From Cylindrotheca closterium (lineage: Eukaryota; Bacillariophyta; Bacillariophyceae; Bacillariales; Bacillariaceae): a stretch of 64,000 nt of DNA. This document shows positions 1 through 11,657 of the stretch, one piece after another; position 1 is the stretch's first letter, and each line of letters begins with the position of its first letter. The position numbers and the translations under genes were made by a program. The stretch is taken from positions 1-64,000 of the forward strand of contig CAKOGP040000014.1 of the NCBI GenBank assembly GCA_933822405.4, read 5' to 3'. The notes beneath the pieces are model-generated. The model searched no databases and had not been told where the DNA came from. It saw only the letters and a program-made list of their open reading frames with translations.

Positions 1-1
1 A

Positions 2-286
2 CCATTGGATGAATGCGCGGATGTTCTTTTTGATAGCTGGCATTAAGCGTATCTGTCCTTGCGCAATCGTCAATCCTGCGAGGGTCTTGAACTCTTCGTT
101 TAGTTCGTCAATGGTGCTGTCCATCGTCGTGGTGAAATCGTCCGAGAATATTTTGTAAGCAATTCTCTCGGCTTGTGTGCGTCCTTGGAAGAGGGTGACA
201 TTGTCAATGCCACAGATGACCATGTCGTCGTGTACGGTGAAGAAAGGAGGAACAGCGGCCATGTTGCCTGTATCAATGTCATACAT
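2..286 (-). CDS. partial retroelement gag-like ORF running off the window
   Basis: An open minus-strand frame from ATG at 286 to the left edge (95 codons, no stop inside the window) encodes a soluble, helical-looking protein with segments such as FSDDFTTTMDSTIDELNEEF and LTIAQGQIRLMPAIKKNIRA. The style resembles gag-like proteins of diatom retroelements as I remember them; this is inference, no catalytic motif is visible and the C-terminus is outside the window. A stop lies just upstream at 299-301, so the visible start is plausible. It could instead be an ordinary host gene. Confidence 0.4.
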   Translation of the reverse strand, partial: MYDIDTGNMAAVPPFFTVHDDMVICGIDNVTLFQGRTQAERIAYKIFSDDFTTTMDSTIDELNEEFKTLAGLTIAQGQIRLMPAIKKNIRAFIQW

Positions 287-311
287 CAAGTTGTTAGTTC
301 ACATTTCTTTT

Positions 312-559
312 ATTCGTAACAGTTTTTGTTGGTGTTGTTCAGCACGATTTGTAACAGTTTTTGTTGGTGTTGTTCAGCACAATTCGTGGCAGTTTTCGTT
401 GGTGTTGCTCAGCACCATTCGTGGCAGTTTTCGTTGGTGTTGCTCAGCACCATTCGTGGCAGTTTTCGTTGGTGTTGCTCAGCACCATTCGTGGCAGTTT
501 TCATTGGTGTTGCTCAGCACCATCATTCGTGACAGTTTTCATTGGTGTTGCTCAGCACG
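312..559. repeat. 35-bp tandem repeat, 7 copies
   Basis: Seven head-to-tail 35-bp units start at 312, 347, 382, 417, 452, 487 and 525. The last unit follows a 3-bp insertion (522-524). The middle units are nearly identical, while the first two carry gtaac/gttgttc variants. Since 35 is not divisible by 3 and the unit lacks stops in every frame, long but meaningless forward frames run through it. It lies about 25 bp beyond the start of the gag-like ORF. Confidence 0.93.
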
Positions 560-569
560 GTTCATCATA

Positions 570-632
570 ATGTTCATAACATTTGATGTCATTTCGTATA
601 TCATTATTATGTTCATAACGTTTGATGGCATT
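570..632. repeat. imperfect 24-bp direct repeat pair
   Basis: Two copies of an atgttcataac(a/g)tttgat-type sequence lie at 570-593 and 609-632 with two mismatches, next to an A/T-rich stretch of repeated 'acatttcaata' words. No function is evident. Confidence 0.7.
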
Positions 633-1359
633 GCATTTCGATACATTTCAATACAATACATTTCAATACATTTCAAACGTATTCATTTTCGTTTCGTTCG
701 TCGGATAACATTTGGCAGTTATTGCTGGATCTGATAAACCATATAAATGTGATCGTTATATTATTACGAAGGCGTTGACTTACGAAGTAGTAGATGTTAA
801 AGATAGTAACGTAGATCGAATCGTATTCTTAAAAAGAGTGTGTTATCGTCGTTTCATCGACAGGCTTCCGCGAAGGCCAATCCCGTTCACTTACGGACAC
901 GAACCATTGCATGCGTGTGCAATAGCACGGTAGCCTTCATTTGCTTTAACACCTGAGCAGTAAATGGACTGCCGGGAAAAGAATACTTTCATCTCCTTAG
1001 GAATCGTCTTGCCAACTGATTTTGCTCGTCGGCTCGTCTACTCGCTGTTTGGGTTTTCATAAATCGAAAATTTTGCGTGACCGCGAATAATTAGGTGCTA
1101 AAAAGTTAGTCCTGATTTTGTTGTTTCAGTCAAGCTCGCGGCACTCGTGTACGTGTACCATTCTGTCCCAATTACGTTGGGAACAAACATCGTCATTATG
1201 GACCCGTGTATTGTTCTTCTGATCAGAACAGGACTGACGAATGTTGATGGCAGAAATTTCAATTGGGGTGGCTCTGAAAGGGCGAAATTGAGAAAATGGC
1301 TCTTAACCAGGTCAAAATCCAAGCCTCGGCTCACAATTTCAAAATTTACAGGATTGAAA
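633..1359. other. intergenic, nothing recognised
   Basis: No supported gene. The frame of the next gene is open back to 1147 but the extra residues look like non-coding sequence. Confidence 0.5.
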
Positions 1360-2001
1360 ATGAATTTCAAAACCATCATAGAGCAAAACGACGAGACTCT
1401 TGCTTTCCTGAGAACACGAGACTACTCCAAAGCCGCCGTTGCATCATCCACAGCGCTAAAGTGTCTTAGATCGCTCCAGGAGCAGTGTGCAGGAGCTAGC
1501 AAGGGGTGCTGTAATGAGCTGTACTCCTCTACTTGTTCTGACGGTTTGGATCAATGCATGCTCCTTTCGAAGGTGGAGGATGAGTCGAGTTTTGAGGCAA
1601 ACGACGAATTCATCTACAAACATGGCATTTCGTTGCACAGCGAAGTCATTGGTGCTGAAATTATCACATCCGTTCTTCTCTTCAATACCGCGCTTGCCCA
1701 CCACATGCTTGCGATCGAACAGCAGCAACATCAAGCCCTGCTAAAAGCAAAACGATTGTACGAGCTAGCCTACAGTGCATATGAAATGGACCATAACATT
1801 TTGTTTCAGTTTGCTGTGATCAACAACATCGTCGTGATTGATAGAAAGCTGGGCAACGAGGTGATGCCAAACGAGTGCTTGGCACACTTGATATCACTGT
1901 TCATGGTTTTTGTGGACCAAGGATGCAATATGCACCTGCGCCACGTACAAGGCTTTCTAGTGAATCTTCCATGGGCTATCGATGCGGCAGTTGCAGCATG
2001 A
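1360..2001 (+). CDS. alpha-helical (TPR-like) diatom-type protein
   Basis: The product is 213 aa from the ATG at 1360. The same frame is open upstream to 1147, but this ATG was chosen because MNFKTIIEQNDETLAFLR reads like the start of a globular domain and the residues before it do not. The second half has helical hairpin-like segments (around FNTALAHHMLAIE, ALLKAKRLYELAYSAYE, FQFAVINNIVVIDRKLGN and HLISLFMVFVDQGC) typical of TPR-like proteins that I remember as a multigene family in diatoms. No signal peptide, membrane segment or catalytic motif is visible. The function is unknown; a protein-interaction scaffold is the simplest guess. Confidence 0.7.
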   Translation: MNFKTIIEQNDETLAFLRTRDYSKAAVASSTALKCLRSLQEQCAGASKGCCNELYSSTCSDGLDQCMLLSKVEDESSFEANDEFIYKHGISLHSEVIGAEIITSVLLFNTALAHHMLAIEQQQHQALLKAKRLYELAYSAYEMDHNILFQFAVINNIVVIDRKLGNEVMPNECLAHLISLFMVFVDQGCNMHLRHVQGFLVNLPWAIDAAVAA

Positions 2002-3961
2002 ATCTCCGTTCTTGTTTACAACCATACCATAAAACGAAGCCGTGTCACACACGGTGATATATATGCTTTATCAGGTGTTAAAGAACAAACTTGCATAGGC
2101 ATGCGACACATTTTCTTGATAGAATTTACTGTGATGAACCATTGAACATTTTTTTGACATCATGTTTGTCTTATCACATCTTCCCACCACTACTATTTCA
2201 TGGCAACTTAGACTAAAGCGTAAGATGGTAGTTCGGTCTTTGGTGCTTGGTGAAGCTGGGTACGTGCAGCCGAAAATGGGTATCAAGGCAACTACTAAGC
2301 GCCATGTCTGTCGTCCAACCGACACCCGCTATATAACTTCAACTTGTGCAATTCCAGTGAGAACATGTTCCGGTATCGGGTATCCTATAGGTCGGTAGGA
2401 AAAAAGATTTTCCGTTCCGCAATGATTCTGCCACGATCGACATGATTTTTTAAAACAAGGAACGACCAGAACTTCAACACAAAAGCCGTTGCACCACCAG
2501 GTAAGAAAGAGTAGAACTACGGCCGGGCTCCATCGGAAATAGCGCCCGGAAACCATCTCATCGAGAACTTCTTGTCAAGCGATGCCTCACTATCTTTGAC
2601 CATGTTTCGCCACAATAAATGTCTGATGCAGAGCCGAAGTTTATGACAAAGCTCAGAGCGCTCGTACTGAAACGTCACTCAGCTCGATACGCTCAAAACG
2701 GATACTTTGTTTTTGTTGCTATATGCTGGGGAGTACTACCGGTACTCACCGCGTGAAACACACCGAATGTCTGGCGCTTAAAATAAAACTCGTCATGAGC
2801 CCGAGCGCTGTCTAACGTACCAGGTACGTGGCGCTAATTCTTACTGCAGTCGGGCGTTCTTCTTGCTTTGGAGCGGACGATGCAACACAATATCACATTA
2901 TTTTGGCTCTTGCTGCTATATACCGGTATGTCCGCGCATTATTTGAATACGGTAGTACTATTGGATCCGGTTGGTGGGAGTCTAATAGTTCGGATCCTAG
3001 CTAATGTTTGGTGGCAAAAAGTGACCACATTGCTCCTCTTCAAAAAGTCCCTTGGATGAAAGCACTGCAGAAAAGCTCAAATGGCTTCAGGGAGTATATT
3101 AAAAGAGCTGCTGCTTGAGCGATAAGATGGAGTCGGCGTCAAAGATGATTGCGAAAATGGCATTTTCTTCCGACCACCACTGGCAGGTTCCAAGCGACCC
3201 GGTGCTTGAGAAAGCGCCCTTCAGCCTCACCGCGACAACTTCTTATTGTCATGGACAATATCATTCCTTCGTCTAGTAAGAGAGGGAGACAAACTTCACC
3301 AGAAGGAGGTGTCAGCTCATTCCAAACGGCTTTCGGATTGCACCATCGACTTGTCTTGTACACGCTCATACATCCGCCTTGTGTGCCCGCTGCCGCGGAT
3401 GTGATAGTGATGATGAAAGACGCAGCGGCCACGACGTCGTCTATACTGATAATCCCACCAAGACCTCTCAAACATCACTCTTGAACTTTACTGTGCACAA
3501 AGTGATTATACCACCAAGCTCCTAGGAATAGAAACATCATATGATGATGTTGGTTGCTTCGTTAGATGCTTTGTGTCATTGATTGCGAGTGAGTCGTGGT
3601 TGTCCTGCGTATGCAGTGTAGTCGAAGCATTCGAACTACATTAAAATGCTGGGTCATGCTGCCATGCCATTAGCCATTAGTCGTGTTTGGCGAAAGGTTC
3701 GTGATGCGGGGAGGCAATTATGTTTTCCTGCGACTTCCTTTTGGAATCGTGCAGAGTCGCTCTTGCAGCGAACGGTTGGCTCCAAGATCTATTCGACTGA
3801 GCCGATTGTTCAACGCGCTCTATCCCAGAGCGCAGTATGTCAGCCAGCAGTCCCGACTTGACGCATTATTCCAAAAAATAATCGCATCAACTGAATAACT
3901 CGGGCACTCACAATAAACTTATTCTGTCAATAATATAACAAGAAACTTCAATGCCTATAGA
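2002..3961. other. 2-kb intergenic region, no supported gene
   Basis: Only short overlapping frames on both strands with no recognisable domain. It contains two exact TACCGGTA octamers (2737-2744 and 2921-2928). Confidence 0.5.
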
Positions 3962-5199
3962 ATGTCCACTGTGATGCTATTCACCATGATGCCTCACCAA
4001 GAAGCACCGGAACGAACTAATACTGCTACCAGATCACAGGAAGAAGAGCTTCAGCAGATTGAAGCTGATTTGCAAGAGGAGAAGATTCATTCTCTTCGGA
4101 ATCGACTCGATGCCATGTTGGGATCTTTGGTACAGCAGCAACCTTCAGCGCCGTCTGGCACGTCTGTGGCCTCCACGATCACTACCGCATCCACTACTTC
4201 ATCTACCAAGAGGACAACAGCAATCCCACAAAAATCACCGCCAGCAGATCAAACTCTTTTGGCTGGTCGTATTTGGGTCACGGATCCCTGTAAGTTCAAT
4301 ACAATGCGCTCACATTACATCGGTGATGCTGGTGATAATGATACTGGTGATGTTGGTGCTGTTGACAATTCAACAACTAAAGCTAACGTATCCTCCTTCT
4401 ATCCTCCTTCTTCTATTCATTTTTTATCACTTTAGACGGCGATCAAGGCCAATACGAAGGGGATGTGGACACCAATAACATTCCTCATGGCATAGGCGAC
4501 ATGATCTATTTGGATGGCCGCACCTATCAAGGTGGCTGGAGACATGGTCATTGGGATGGTCCCGCCAAGGCAACCTTTCAAAATGGCGACCATTTCAAAG
4601 GCCACTATAAGATGGACCAACGACATGGTCCTGGCAAATATCAGTGGAAGGATGGTCGATCCTACGTCGGTGATTTTCATCAAGACCAACGGCATGGCAA
4701 GGGAGAATTCCGTTGGCCGGACAAGTCCTGTTATGTGGGAGACTTTTACAAGGGTCACCGACATGGTTATGGCAATTATAAGTTTCCAGATGGCAGTGTA
4801 TACGAAGGGACTTGGAAAAAGTCCCAAATGCACGGCCAAGGAGAATGCAAATGGGCGGACCAACGTATTTACAGTGGAGAATGGAAGAGTGGCAAGGCTC
4901 ATGGACTGGGCAAAGAGACCAGACCCGATGGATCTGTTCGTCACGATGGTTTGTGGGAAGAAGACAAGCCAATGCGAGACATTCCTTCTGAAATTGGGAT
5001 TTCAACCAATGGAACAGCAGGAGCCCCACTTCCTCCTCCACCGCCGCCGCCACCACCAGCAAGGGCGGAATCGTTAATGATGAGAGTCAACACCGACGAT
5101 CTCTCTTTTCTAGAACAAGCTGCGGCAGCTATGGCCGACGAGGCTGATGCCGGTGATAGTAGTGTTGCGGAAACGACTGACCAAGTCGTGGGAGTATGA
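3962..5199 (+). CDS. MORN-repeat protein, two exons
   Basis: Exon 1 is 3962-4289 and exon 2 is 4436-5199. The 146-bp intron begins GTAAGT and ends TTTAG; joining restores one frame (a split TAC codon) and gives 363 aa. The N-terminal ~110 residues hold a charged coiled-coil-like segment (EEELQQIEADLQEEKIHSLR) and a Ser/Thr-rich stretch. Roughly residues 113-275 are seven MORN repeats of the YxGxWxxGxxHGxG type, for example YVGDFHQDQRHGKGEFRWPD. A run of ten prolines and an acidic tail follow. MORN repeats commonly bind membrane lipids or act as structural scaffolds; the specific role is unknown. The start is the first Met of the open frame, and the nearby Met residues are alternatives. Confidence 0.85.
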
Positions 5200-5813
5200 T
5201 GACGACGCTCGCCATGATATGATATGTGAGGCTTGTATATAGGGGATATATACGGAAAAAGTCTGTTGTATGTGTGTAGTGTGTAGTTTAGCAATTGAAT
5301 GAAATAGTGAAGACTTCTTGTGAAGAGAGAGTTTTATTACCGATTCTTTTTTGTGCGTGTGCGTGTGCATAATGAACGATGATAAAGTTTTGGTTACGTC
5401 GATACCTCCTAGACGGATCCCTTTTGAATCTAACCGATCGGACACAAAAAAACCCTAATGTATGAAATATATGCAGCTTAAGGGCGTTGCCGCAGTAATG
5501 CATTGGGCATATAGGTTCGCGACGTACCAATGTATTGTATTATTAGGTTGCAAAACAATAGGCATCAGAAGTAAATCTGGTTTCTTTGATGATACCGGTG
5601 TAGATGCTGATTCGTTCCTCATATAAATAGCAAGGTACTTGCGAATCTTATTTTGTGTCTGAATAAATGAATCATATCATCATATCATCGTATCACAACA
5701 CAGCATCTCACATCCGTCTGGACCTCCAGTCCTTCCCCAAATGATGATATTGAATATATTCAGTGATAGTATTCATAAATGAAAATCCATCCATCATCCA
5801 TACCATGCATTCC
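5200..5813. other. intergenic between two convergent genes
   Basis: Holds the 3' flanks of the MORN gene (+) and the six-TM gene (-). No ORF or RNA gene is supported. Confidence 0.5.
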
Positions 5814-6671
5814 TCAGCAATCAACGACTTCTCCTCGTTCCGCTCGTTTCATTACCTTGTAGTAGTCCACAACCCCTTCGGCCCCATCCAGAATTTCCAA
5901 ATACCGCCGTTTGGGAAGAGAAATCAGCCAGAGCAGACTCGTGAACAATGGAATGGCACCAAACAAAATCGCCACGGACAAAATTGCAGCCCCCGTTGGA
6001 TTTTCTCTCCACTTCATGACATCATACAATGCATCGTCATCGTCGTCTTGCATTGGATTATACTTCAAAGCTACATTTTGAATGGCCAACCAACCACACA
6101 TGAGACAACCAATAAAAAAGGTAAAGATCATGTGTTTGATTCGTACTGGAACCCGATCCACTACAAATCCTTGCAATAAGACAATGAGCATGCAAATCCC
6201 GTGCATGTTCAAATTGTTGAGATTCAAGGAATGCCTCGAAGGATCGTACTCAAATGCCCAATAGACCACCACAATGCAACACTCCACAACGGATGCCACG
6301 GAAAACATGACCCAAGCAAATTTCGTTAGCACGCTTGCTGATTCAAAGTGATTGGTATTCTCTGGATTTGCATAATTGCAGGTCGTAAGGAAGAGGGAGG
6401 CCGCCAAATACCAGGTGCAGAAAAACACACCCCAGGGTGTCAGATAGGCAGGAAACCACGCCGTGACTGGAAACTGAAGGAACGCATACACTAAGGCCGC
6501 CACCACGAGTGCCAATGATAGCAACTTGAGCATCCCCACCCCCGAGTTGAGCCCTTGTCCCATGTGAAAGCTTGCTCGCAGATCAAGAGTCAAGACACCC
6601 CGCGGATGTTGCTCGTCCAACTCAAACATGGGGCGTCGGAATTCGAAGCAAAACCGCTGGCAACATTTCAT
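5814..6671 (-). CDS. six-TM membrane protein, family A member 1
   Basis: This intronless gene encodes 285 aa. A short cytosolic-looking N-terminus (MKCCQRFCFEFRRPMFELDE) precedes six hydrophobic segments near residues 49-66, 75-97, 119-140, 157-176, 183-203 and 230-254. Family signatures are MHG before TM4, DRVPVRIKH after TM4, WLAIQN in TM5, then KYNPMQDDDDDALYD and KWRENPTGA before TM6. Two more copies (27884-28838 and 34623-35468) share them, and 29308-29463 is a broken fragment. The layout, with a PVR..H motif and a conserved (Y)DxxKW..P segment, recalls Rolling-stone/FAR-17a (AIG1)-type proteins, but I could not confirm this. The substrate is unknown. Upstream, a CTG-rich stretch (CAG on the sense strand) lies in the probable 5' UTR. 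Confidence 0.85.
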   Translation of the reverse strand: MKCCQRFCFEFRRPMFELDEQHPRGVLTLDLRASFHMGQGLNSGVGMLKLLSLALVVAALVYAFLQFPVTAWFPAYLTPWGVFFCTWYLAASLFLTTCNYANPENTNHFESASVLTKFAWVMFSVASVVECCIVVVYWAFEYDPSRHSLNLNNLNMHGICMLIVLLQGFVVDRVPVRIKHMIFTFFIGCLMCGWLAIQNVALKYNPMQDDDDDALYDVMKWRENPTGAAILSVAILFGAIPLFTSLLWLISLPKRRYLEILDGAEGVVDYYKVMKRAERGEVVDC

Positions 6672-7532
6672 TGTTTGATGCTGCTGCTGCTGCTGTTCCT
6701 GCTGCTGCTGCTGCTGCTGTTCCTGCTGCTATTGTGTGTGGAATAGTACGTATAGTGGTAGGTATCAACCAAAGGATCCGTATAGTCTGATAGTTAAAAC
6801 ACATGCATCACCCTAGTACGTGTACGCGTGCACGTCATATACTCTGGTTCGATTGATATGATGATTCGTTCGATCTCATTGGATCTGAGTCGCGACAAAT
6901 CAAAATTCTGATTTGAGTCGCGACAAATTCAAATTCTGTTGCGCTCCTTTCGGGTGAATGACAATTTTGTGCCAGAGAGCAGTTCCCGTTACTTTACCGC
7001 AGAACAATTCTGTTAAAATTGTTACGGGACCCTATAAGTCCCGGATTTATTTTACACTGCAAAATAAAAAGAAGCATCACGCAAGAGAGAGGGACCGCAT
7101 CCTTGGCACAAGTACATGTGTTAAAATCCTGAGACAGCTCCACAGGAGCAAGGCCTCTAGATTGGGCTTTGAGTCGATAAAGGTAGTTTATACAAAGTTG
7201 GTTGATAAATAATCGAATTAATAAATTGTGAGGTTATCACTACTTGATAATACTTGGAAAGAGTTGCTGCATCGAATTTCTAAGAAAGCTAGTGAAATTC
7301 GAAGAGAGCTAGAGCATCGATCTCCAGTCGTGACTGGAGTCCCAGCTAGCGGAGTAGTGAAGGCGTCTGTGCGTCAGTACGTCTACTGAGAGCTCAATAT
7401 TCCAACATACATATAAAGCTCTCTTTATTGCCCAGGCTCTTGAGCATTGTAGCGGTTACAAAAAGCAACACAATAAAAGAATAACGCATCCGACAATATA
7501 CTTTAGTGGCAATCATATATATACTTGCAAAG
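6672..7532. other. divergent intergenic region with CAG tract and short direct repeat
   Basis: 6679-6731 is an interrupted CTG/CAG trinucleotide tract just upstream of the minus-strand six-TM gene. At 6887-6910 and 6915-6938 a 24-bp sequence starting gagtcgcgacaaat is repeated with small changes. The region serves two divergent genes, so promoters for both must lie here; none could be pinned down. Confidence 0.6.
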
Positions 7533-9393
7533 ATGAGCATCTTTGATCAGTCATTCGGTCAGCAATCATCCAACTGTTTTGGACTTTACCATCCTAGTGA
7601 TGACAATGCCTCAAGAATCACCGTCACAGCCTCACCAACGCATCCGAAACGACTCGTCCTACCACACGATGATGAAGCTTTATTACTCGAAAAAGAAGAT
7701 CAGCAAAAGAAAAAAGAAATTGATGATTTACTGTCACAAGCCATGAGTGGACTCACCTTTAAAGAACGGGAAGAGACTCAGGAAGTGATTCATGGTGTGG
7801 CGAATGAAATTGTGGAAGATGCCAGCTTGTTGGACACTTGCCTTGTGCAACTTGATGGACATTTGGCTGGTATCAAACGTGGCAACATCTACGAAATGGC
7901 CGAAAGCATGTCGCCCCAGTATGTCAGTTCCAGGGCGTTTCGAATCATGTTTCTGAGGGCCAAGGAATACGATGCCAAGGCTTCGGCCGAACAAATGATA
8001 CGATTCTTTGAATTGAAGCATCAGCTGTTTGGAATTGAGAAATTGGTAAAAGACATCACCATGGATGATCTCGATGAGCATGACATTGAATGCCTTAAGG
8101 CTGGGTGGGTACAAGTCGCTGGAAGAGATAGATCAGGGAGGCAAATCTTTGTGTTCTTTGGAAGTATGATCGAATCGTCCAAACGCCCGAAGTGCGTGAC
8201 ACGTGTATTATATTTTGTCATGATGAGAGCCATGCAGCAGTCTGAAGAGACACAGATTCGAGGAAACATTTCCGTGTGGTACACTAATGGTGACTTCCGT
8301 TCCAAAACCAATGGAAAGGGGTACTTTGAGAATTTCACGGCGGCACAAGCACTTCCACAGAAAAAGGCAGCCATTCATTTTTGTGTGGACGAGATGCGAC
8401 AGTTTGTACTGACCAATGTCGTGGTCAAGGTACGTTATGATTTCGAATTGTCGACAATTTCTATCGGGATGATTACTCAATCATTTTCATCATTGCATTC
8501 ATTCGTCATTTTAGGTTATGCAAAGCAAATTGAGAGCACGATTGCGAATACACTTTGGCTCTCAGACCGAGTGCCAATATCAGCTATCGACCTATGGAAT
8601 CATGCCACAGACTCTGCCATTAGATGCCAATGGAAGTCTTCTGTTGGACCAACACTTGCACTGGGTTCATTGTTGCGCCATGGAAGATAAATTTGGACGT
8701 TCCGTTTCGGCACCAGAAGCCCTGGAATCCAGCATAATTACGCCACACCAAAAGGATGTAATCTTTACCGGTGGCAAAAATAAGAATCATGAAGGAAACA
8801 AACGTTTCTATGTGCTCGTTCACGAACATTCTCAAGAGTATGATTCCTCTGGGAATGATGAACAAAAGAGACAAATCGTCAGCACAATAATTGATGAAAC
8901 TCATCGAATCGGAGGACGATTTCTACAGAAACAAGGTACGCAATCAAAAGTACCTTGGAAGGAAGTACCCTATGATGACGTTCGGCGGAAAGTGATGCAA
9001 GCCTTTCGCAATCGTCGACGCCAAAGTCATTTTTCCCGACAAAAAGGGGTCGGTACCAACCCTACAAACAACTGTGTTTTGATACAAGGCGAGCCTCGTC
9101 CCAACGATGTTATTTTTGGTAGAGTTATACAACGAAACCCAGGCAGCGAGCTACTCCACCGACTCATCAAGGATCATTTTGAAGAATACGAGGCGTTGAA
9201 TCGTGGTGTGAAAATTAGACTTGTGGAGACGGTAATGCAAATCATTACCGATCAGGGTGGTCGGTTCCTACAGCCGGCATCGGAAGAAGGTAGATGGTTG
9301 GAAGTACCCAAGGAAAGTGCAAGAGAACGAGTATCCAAGTACTTTCGAAACCATCGACGAGGACCATCATCATCCAGCAAGCACGTGAGATGA
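7533..9393 (+). CDS. CRAL-TRIO-like protein fused to two DUF6824-type domains
   Basis: Exon 1 is 7533-8429 and exon 2 is 8515-9393. The 85-bp intron (GTACGT...TTTTAG) joins in phase 0 to give 591 aa. The ATG at 7533 was preferred because the open frame upstream lacks an ATG. Residues ~100-350 resemble a Sec14/CRAL-TRIO module (FLRAKEYDAKASAEQMIRFF; later KLRARLRIHFGSQTE...YQLSTYGI), a fold that binds hydrophobic ligands. Residues ~379-475 (DVIFTGGKNKNHEGN...GGRFLQ) and ~494-581 (PNDVIFGR...GGRFLQ...RVSKYFRNHRR) are two copies of the DUF6824-type domain common in diatoms. Ligand and location are unknown. The fusion suggests a lipid-responsive or DNA/partner-binding regulator, which is inference only. 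Confidence 0.82.
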
Positions 9394-9507
9394 CAGCCAC
9401 AGCAAGCGGCGAATTATTCACTCGATTTGCGCTGCTTTCATGTTTGAAGTCATTCAAGGTATACTGATGATACTTTCAAAGCCATGGATCAAGTTCTGGA
9501 TGAATTC

Positions 9508-9757
9508 TCTTAGATAATAAAAGACCCTACTATACTCTGAGACACTTAGTCTTTAGTTGTTCGGCATAACGTAGTCCTAATACTATGAAATTTTAAAAAG
9601 TCGTCAAAAAACTTGCTTTAGTTTGGACAAGAGTTTTTGAATGACCAAAGCAAATCTCACGCTTTCGGTCATCCAAAAAACTCCCTACACAGTTTTAACT
9701 ATACTGTAATTCAATTGTTCATCTTTCGAACAACATCTACCCATGACTGGTTCTCCA
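9508..9757 (-). repeat. 3' LTR of the copia element (~250 bp)
   Basis: Matches 13747-13973 over its whole length, with 3- to 12-bp indels. Read on the minus strand it starts TGGAGAACC; its terminal CA has changed to GA. Confidence 0.88.
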
Positions 9758-10336
9758 TGTGCTTGTATCCCAAAACCACATCGCGAAACTTTCGAAACAA
9801 ACTACCTTGCAAACAGGCTTGATGAAAAAATCCGCCAGCATTTTTGTGATCGGACAGTACACCACATCGATTCCCTTGGACAACAATCGATCCCTAATAA
9901 AATAAAAACGATTGTCGATGTGTTTGGACTTTTTTCCGGCGGACTTCTTACCGTTCAAAAGGATCTTCTTAGCGCTCTGATTGTCCTGGTACAGCATGTT
10001 CTTTTCTAGCTCAAAACCTTGTCGTTCCAAAAACATTCTCACCCAAATCATGTTCGGCAAGAAATTGCTCATGCCCACTACTTCTCCTTTAGTTGAGCTC
10101 TTCACATTAAGCCCCTGCTTCTTACAAATTACGCCCCAGCCAAAGGAGATGTATCCTCCAGTGTGACTTTTGCAGTCGTCATGGATTCCATACGAAACAT
10201 CCAACCATGCATGCATTCTTCTGATGTTGTCTCCACCAATGATTCTTGTCAAGTCTATCGAACCTTTCAAATACTGCAAGACTCTCTTGAGTTTGACCCA
10301 ATCATCTTTGTCTGGACAGCCAACTATAGGGCACAA
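9737..10336 (-). pseudogene. copia RNase H / end of pol
   Basis: A 199-aa open stretch carries Copia RNase H signatures: the WLDVSYGIHDD segment, KSHTGGYISFG, KSSTKGEVVGMSN and YQDNQSAKKIL, then HIDNRFYFIRDRL. In related elements the third motif normally reads SST(E)AE, so the acidic position seems altered. The frame has lost continuity with the reverse transcriptase upstream. Confidence 0.85.
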
Positions 10337-10339
10337 TGT

Positions 10340-11404
10340 CTAGACAGAATCTTCTTGAGAGGGGTACAACCGTGACAGTGTCACACTGTGGAAATTGTCA
10401 GCTCTTTCTTCGTTCAAATCTTTTGCCGCTTCTCTCATGTCCAAAAGACAAGCTTTGGCAGGCAAAGTTGCCTCTCTATTGATGTCGTCCATGAACATAT
10501 TGATCGCTTTTTAAATATGTTTCTTCATGCTGATCTCAACTTTGCCGTCTTTGAGTGTAATCTTCATTCCCAAAAACGCATGCTCTTCGCCATACTTGCT
10601 CGTCATCTTTCTGGACTTGACTTTGATTGTCCCAATGATATCCTGTATGACTTCCAATTTCACATGACTGATCTTATCATTGTCTAGGTACCGGCAAATC
10701 ATGCATTCTTGTTTTCTATCAATGTCACAGTTGGCGACGCACAGATCGTATGAATTAAGCTTGAAACCCATATCCATGAGAGTTTCCTAGTAAAGTTCAT
10801 AACAAAAAAATGAGCTTTTTACACACCCATATAATGCTCTGTCCAGTTGTACATACAGCACTTTCTGACAATTTCTTGAGACTGGGATTAAGTCCACAGA
10901 AAATATCAACTTTGGGTCCCAAAATATGCTCCTCTCATGTTGCTGGTGGCCTTAAACCTTCCCTCGATTGTGTTGACGATGCAGGTGACAAAAAGTGAGT
11001 ACTGATCCACAGTAGGAGAAGCTGTCTCATCCTTGGTGCAGATTCCCTGCGGTACTCTACCGTTGAAAACGCTCCTGTCCGGATCCTCTCTTTTCTTCCA
11101 AGGAAATGCCATAGGGTCCGTCTGCTTTAACTTGGTGGAAAACTTGGAATTCCAGTACCTGAGCGAACTCGGCAATTAGCTTCAGTTCCGCTTCTTTGTA
11201 GTACTTCTTGATGCCCTGCTTGGCAGACATTTGGGCAAACGCAAGTCTGGTGGTATATTGCTCCAACAGGTTTTCCCTTGGTCTTACCAGTGACTTTTTG
11301 ACCTCTGTTGTTTGCAATGCCGAATACTTTTCAGCAGGTTTCCTTTTCTCTTTCCTCTTCCAAAGTCTTCTCCTTTGTTGGTGTTGAGATGGCCTCCTCG
11401 TCAT
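10340..11404 (-). pseudogene. copia reverse transcriptase, disrupted
   Basis: Fragments in at least three frames. 11057-11404 includes LAFAQMSAKQGIKKYYKEAE. 10906-11175 includes VFNGRVPQG and DETASPTVDQ, the start of the RT fold. 10511-10777 includes MGFKLNSYDLCVANCDID and CRYLDNDKISHV, where the usual catalytic YVDD has become YLDN. Stops and frameshifts separate the pieces, so no active enzyme can be made. Confidence 0.8.
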
Positions 11405-11657
11405 TCTTTTTCCTCCGGATCACTAGCTGCCACTAGTACTGTCTGGTCCCTGTCCTCTGTCTCGTTGGCTGTTGTCAAGTATTTTTTGGCACCTCCCAAA
11501 TCGTTGGCATCAGCTTCATCTTCCGTTTCATCGTTAGACACATCCACTTCTGCAAAAATCGACATCTTTGATTTCAATTTGCGCTCCTTGAGTTTCCGCT
11601 CCTTGTTCTTCTTGATTTTCTGGTAGTTCTGTCTCAATTTCATCCGCTCCTCACAGA

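Noticed and set aside
177..734. 185-aa forward frame rich in CWCCSA/FVGVAQHHS repeats
   Set aside because: Produced by the 35-bp repeat, which is open in all three forward frames; no start context or homology.
3139..3484. ~110-aa frames open on both strands
   Set aside because: Overlapping sense/antisense frames without homology, start context or codon signal.
3683..3898. 71-aa frame with YVFLRLPFGI, reminiscent of a Ty3 reverse-transcriptase motif
   Set aside because: Only one short match, no neighbouring RT motifs in any frame; probably chance.
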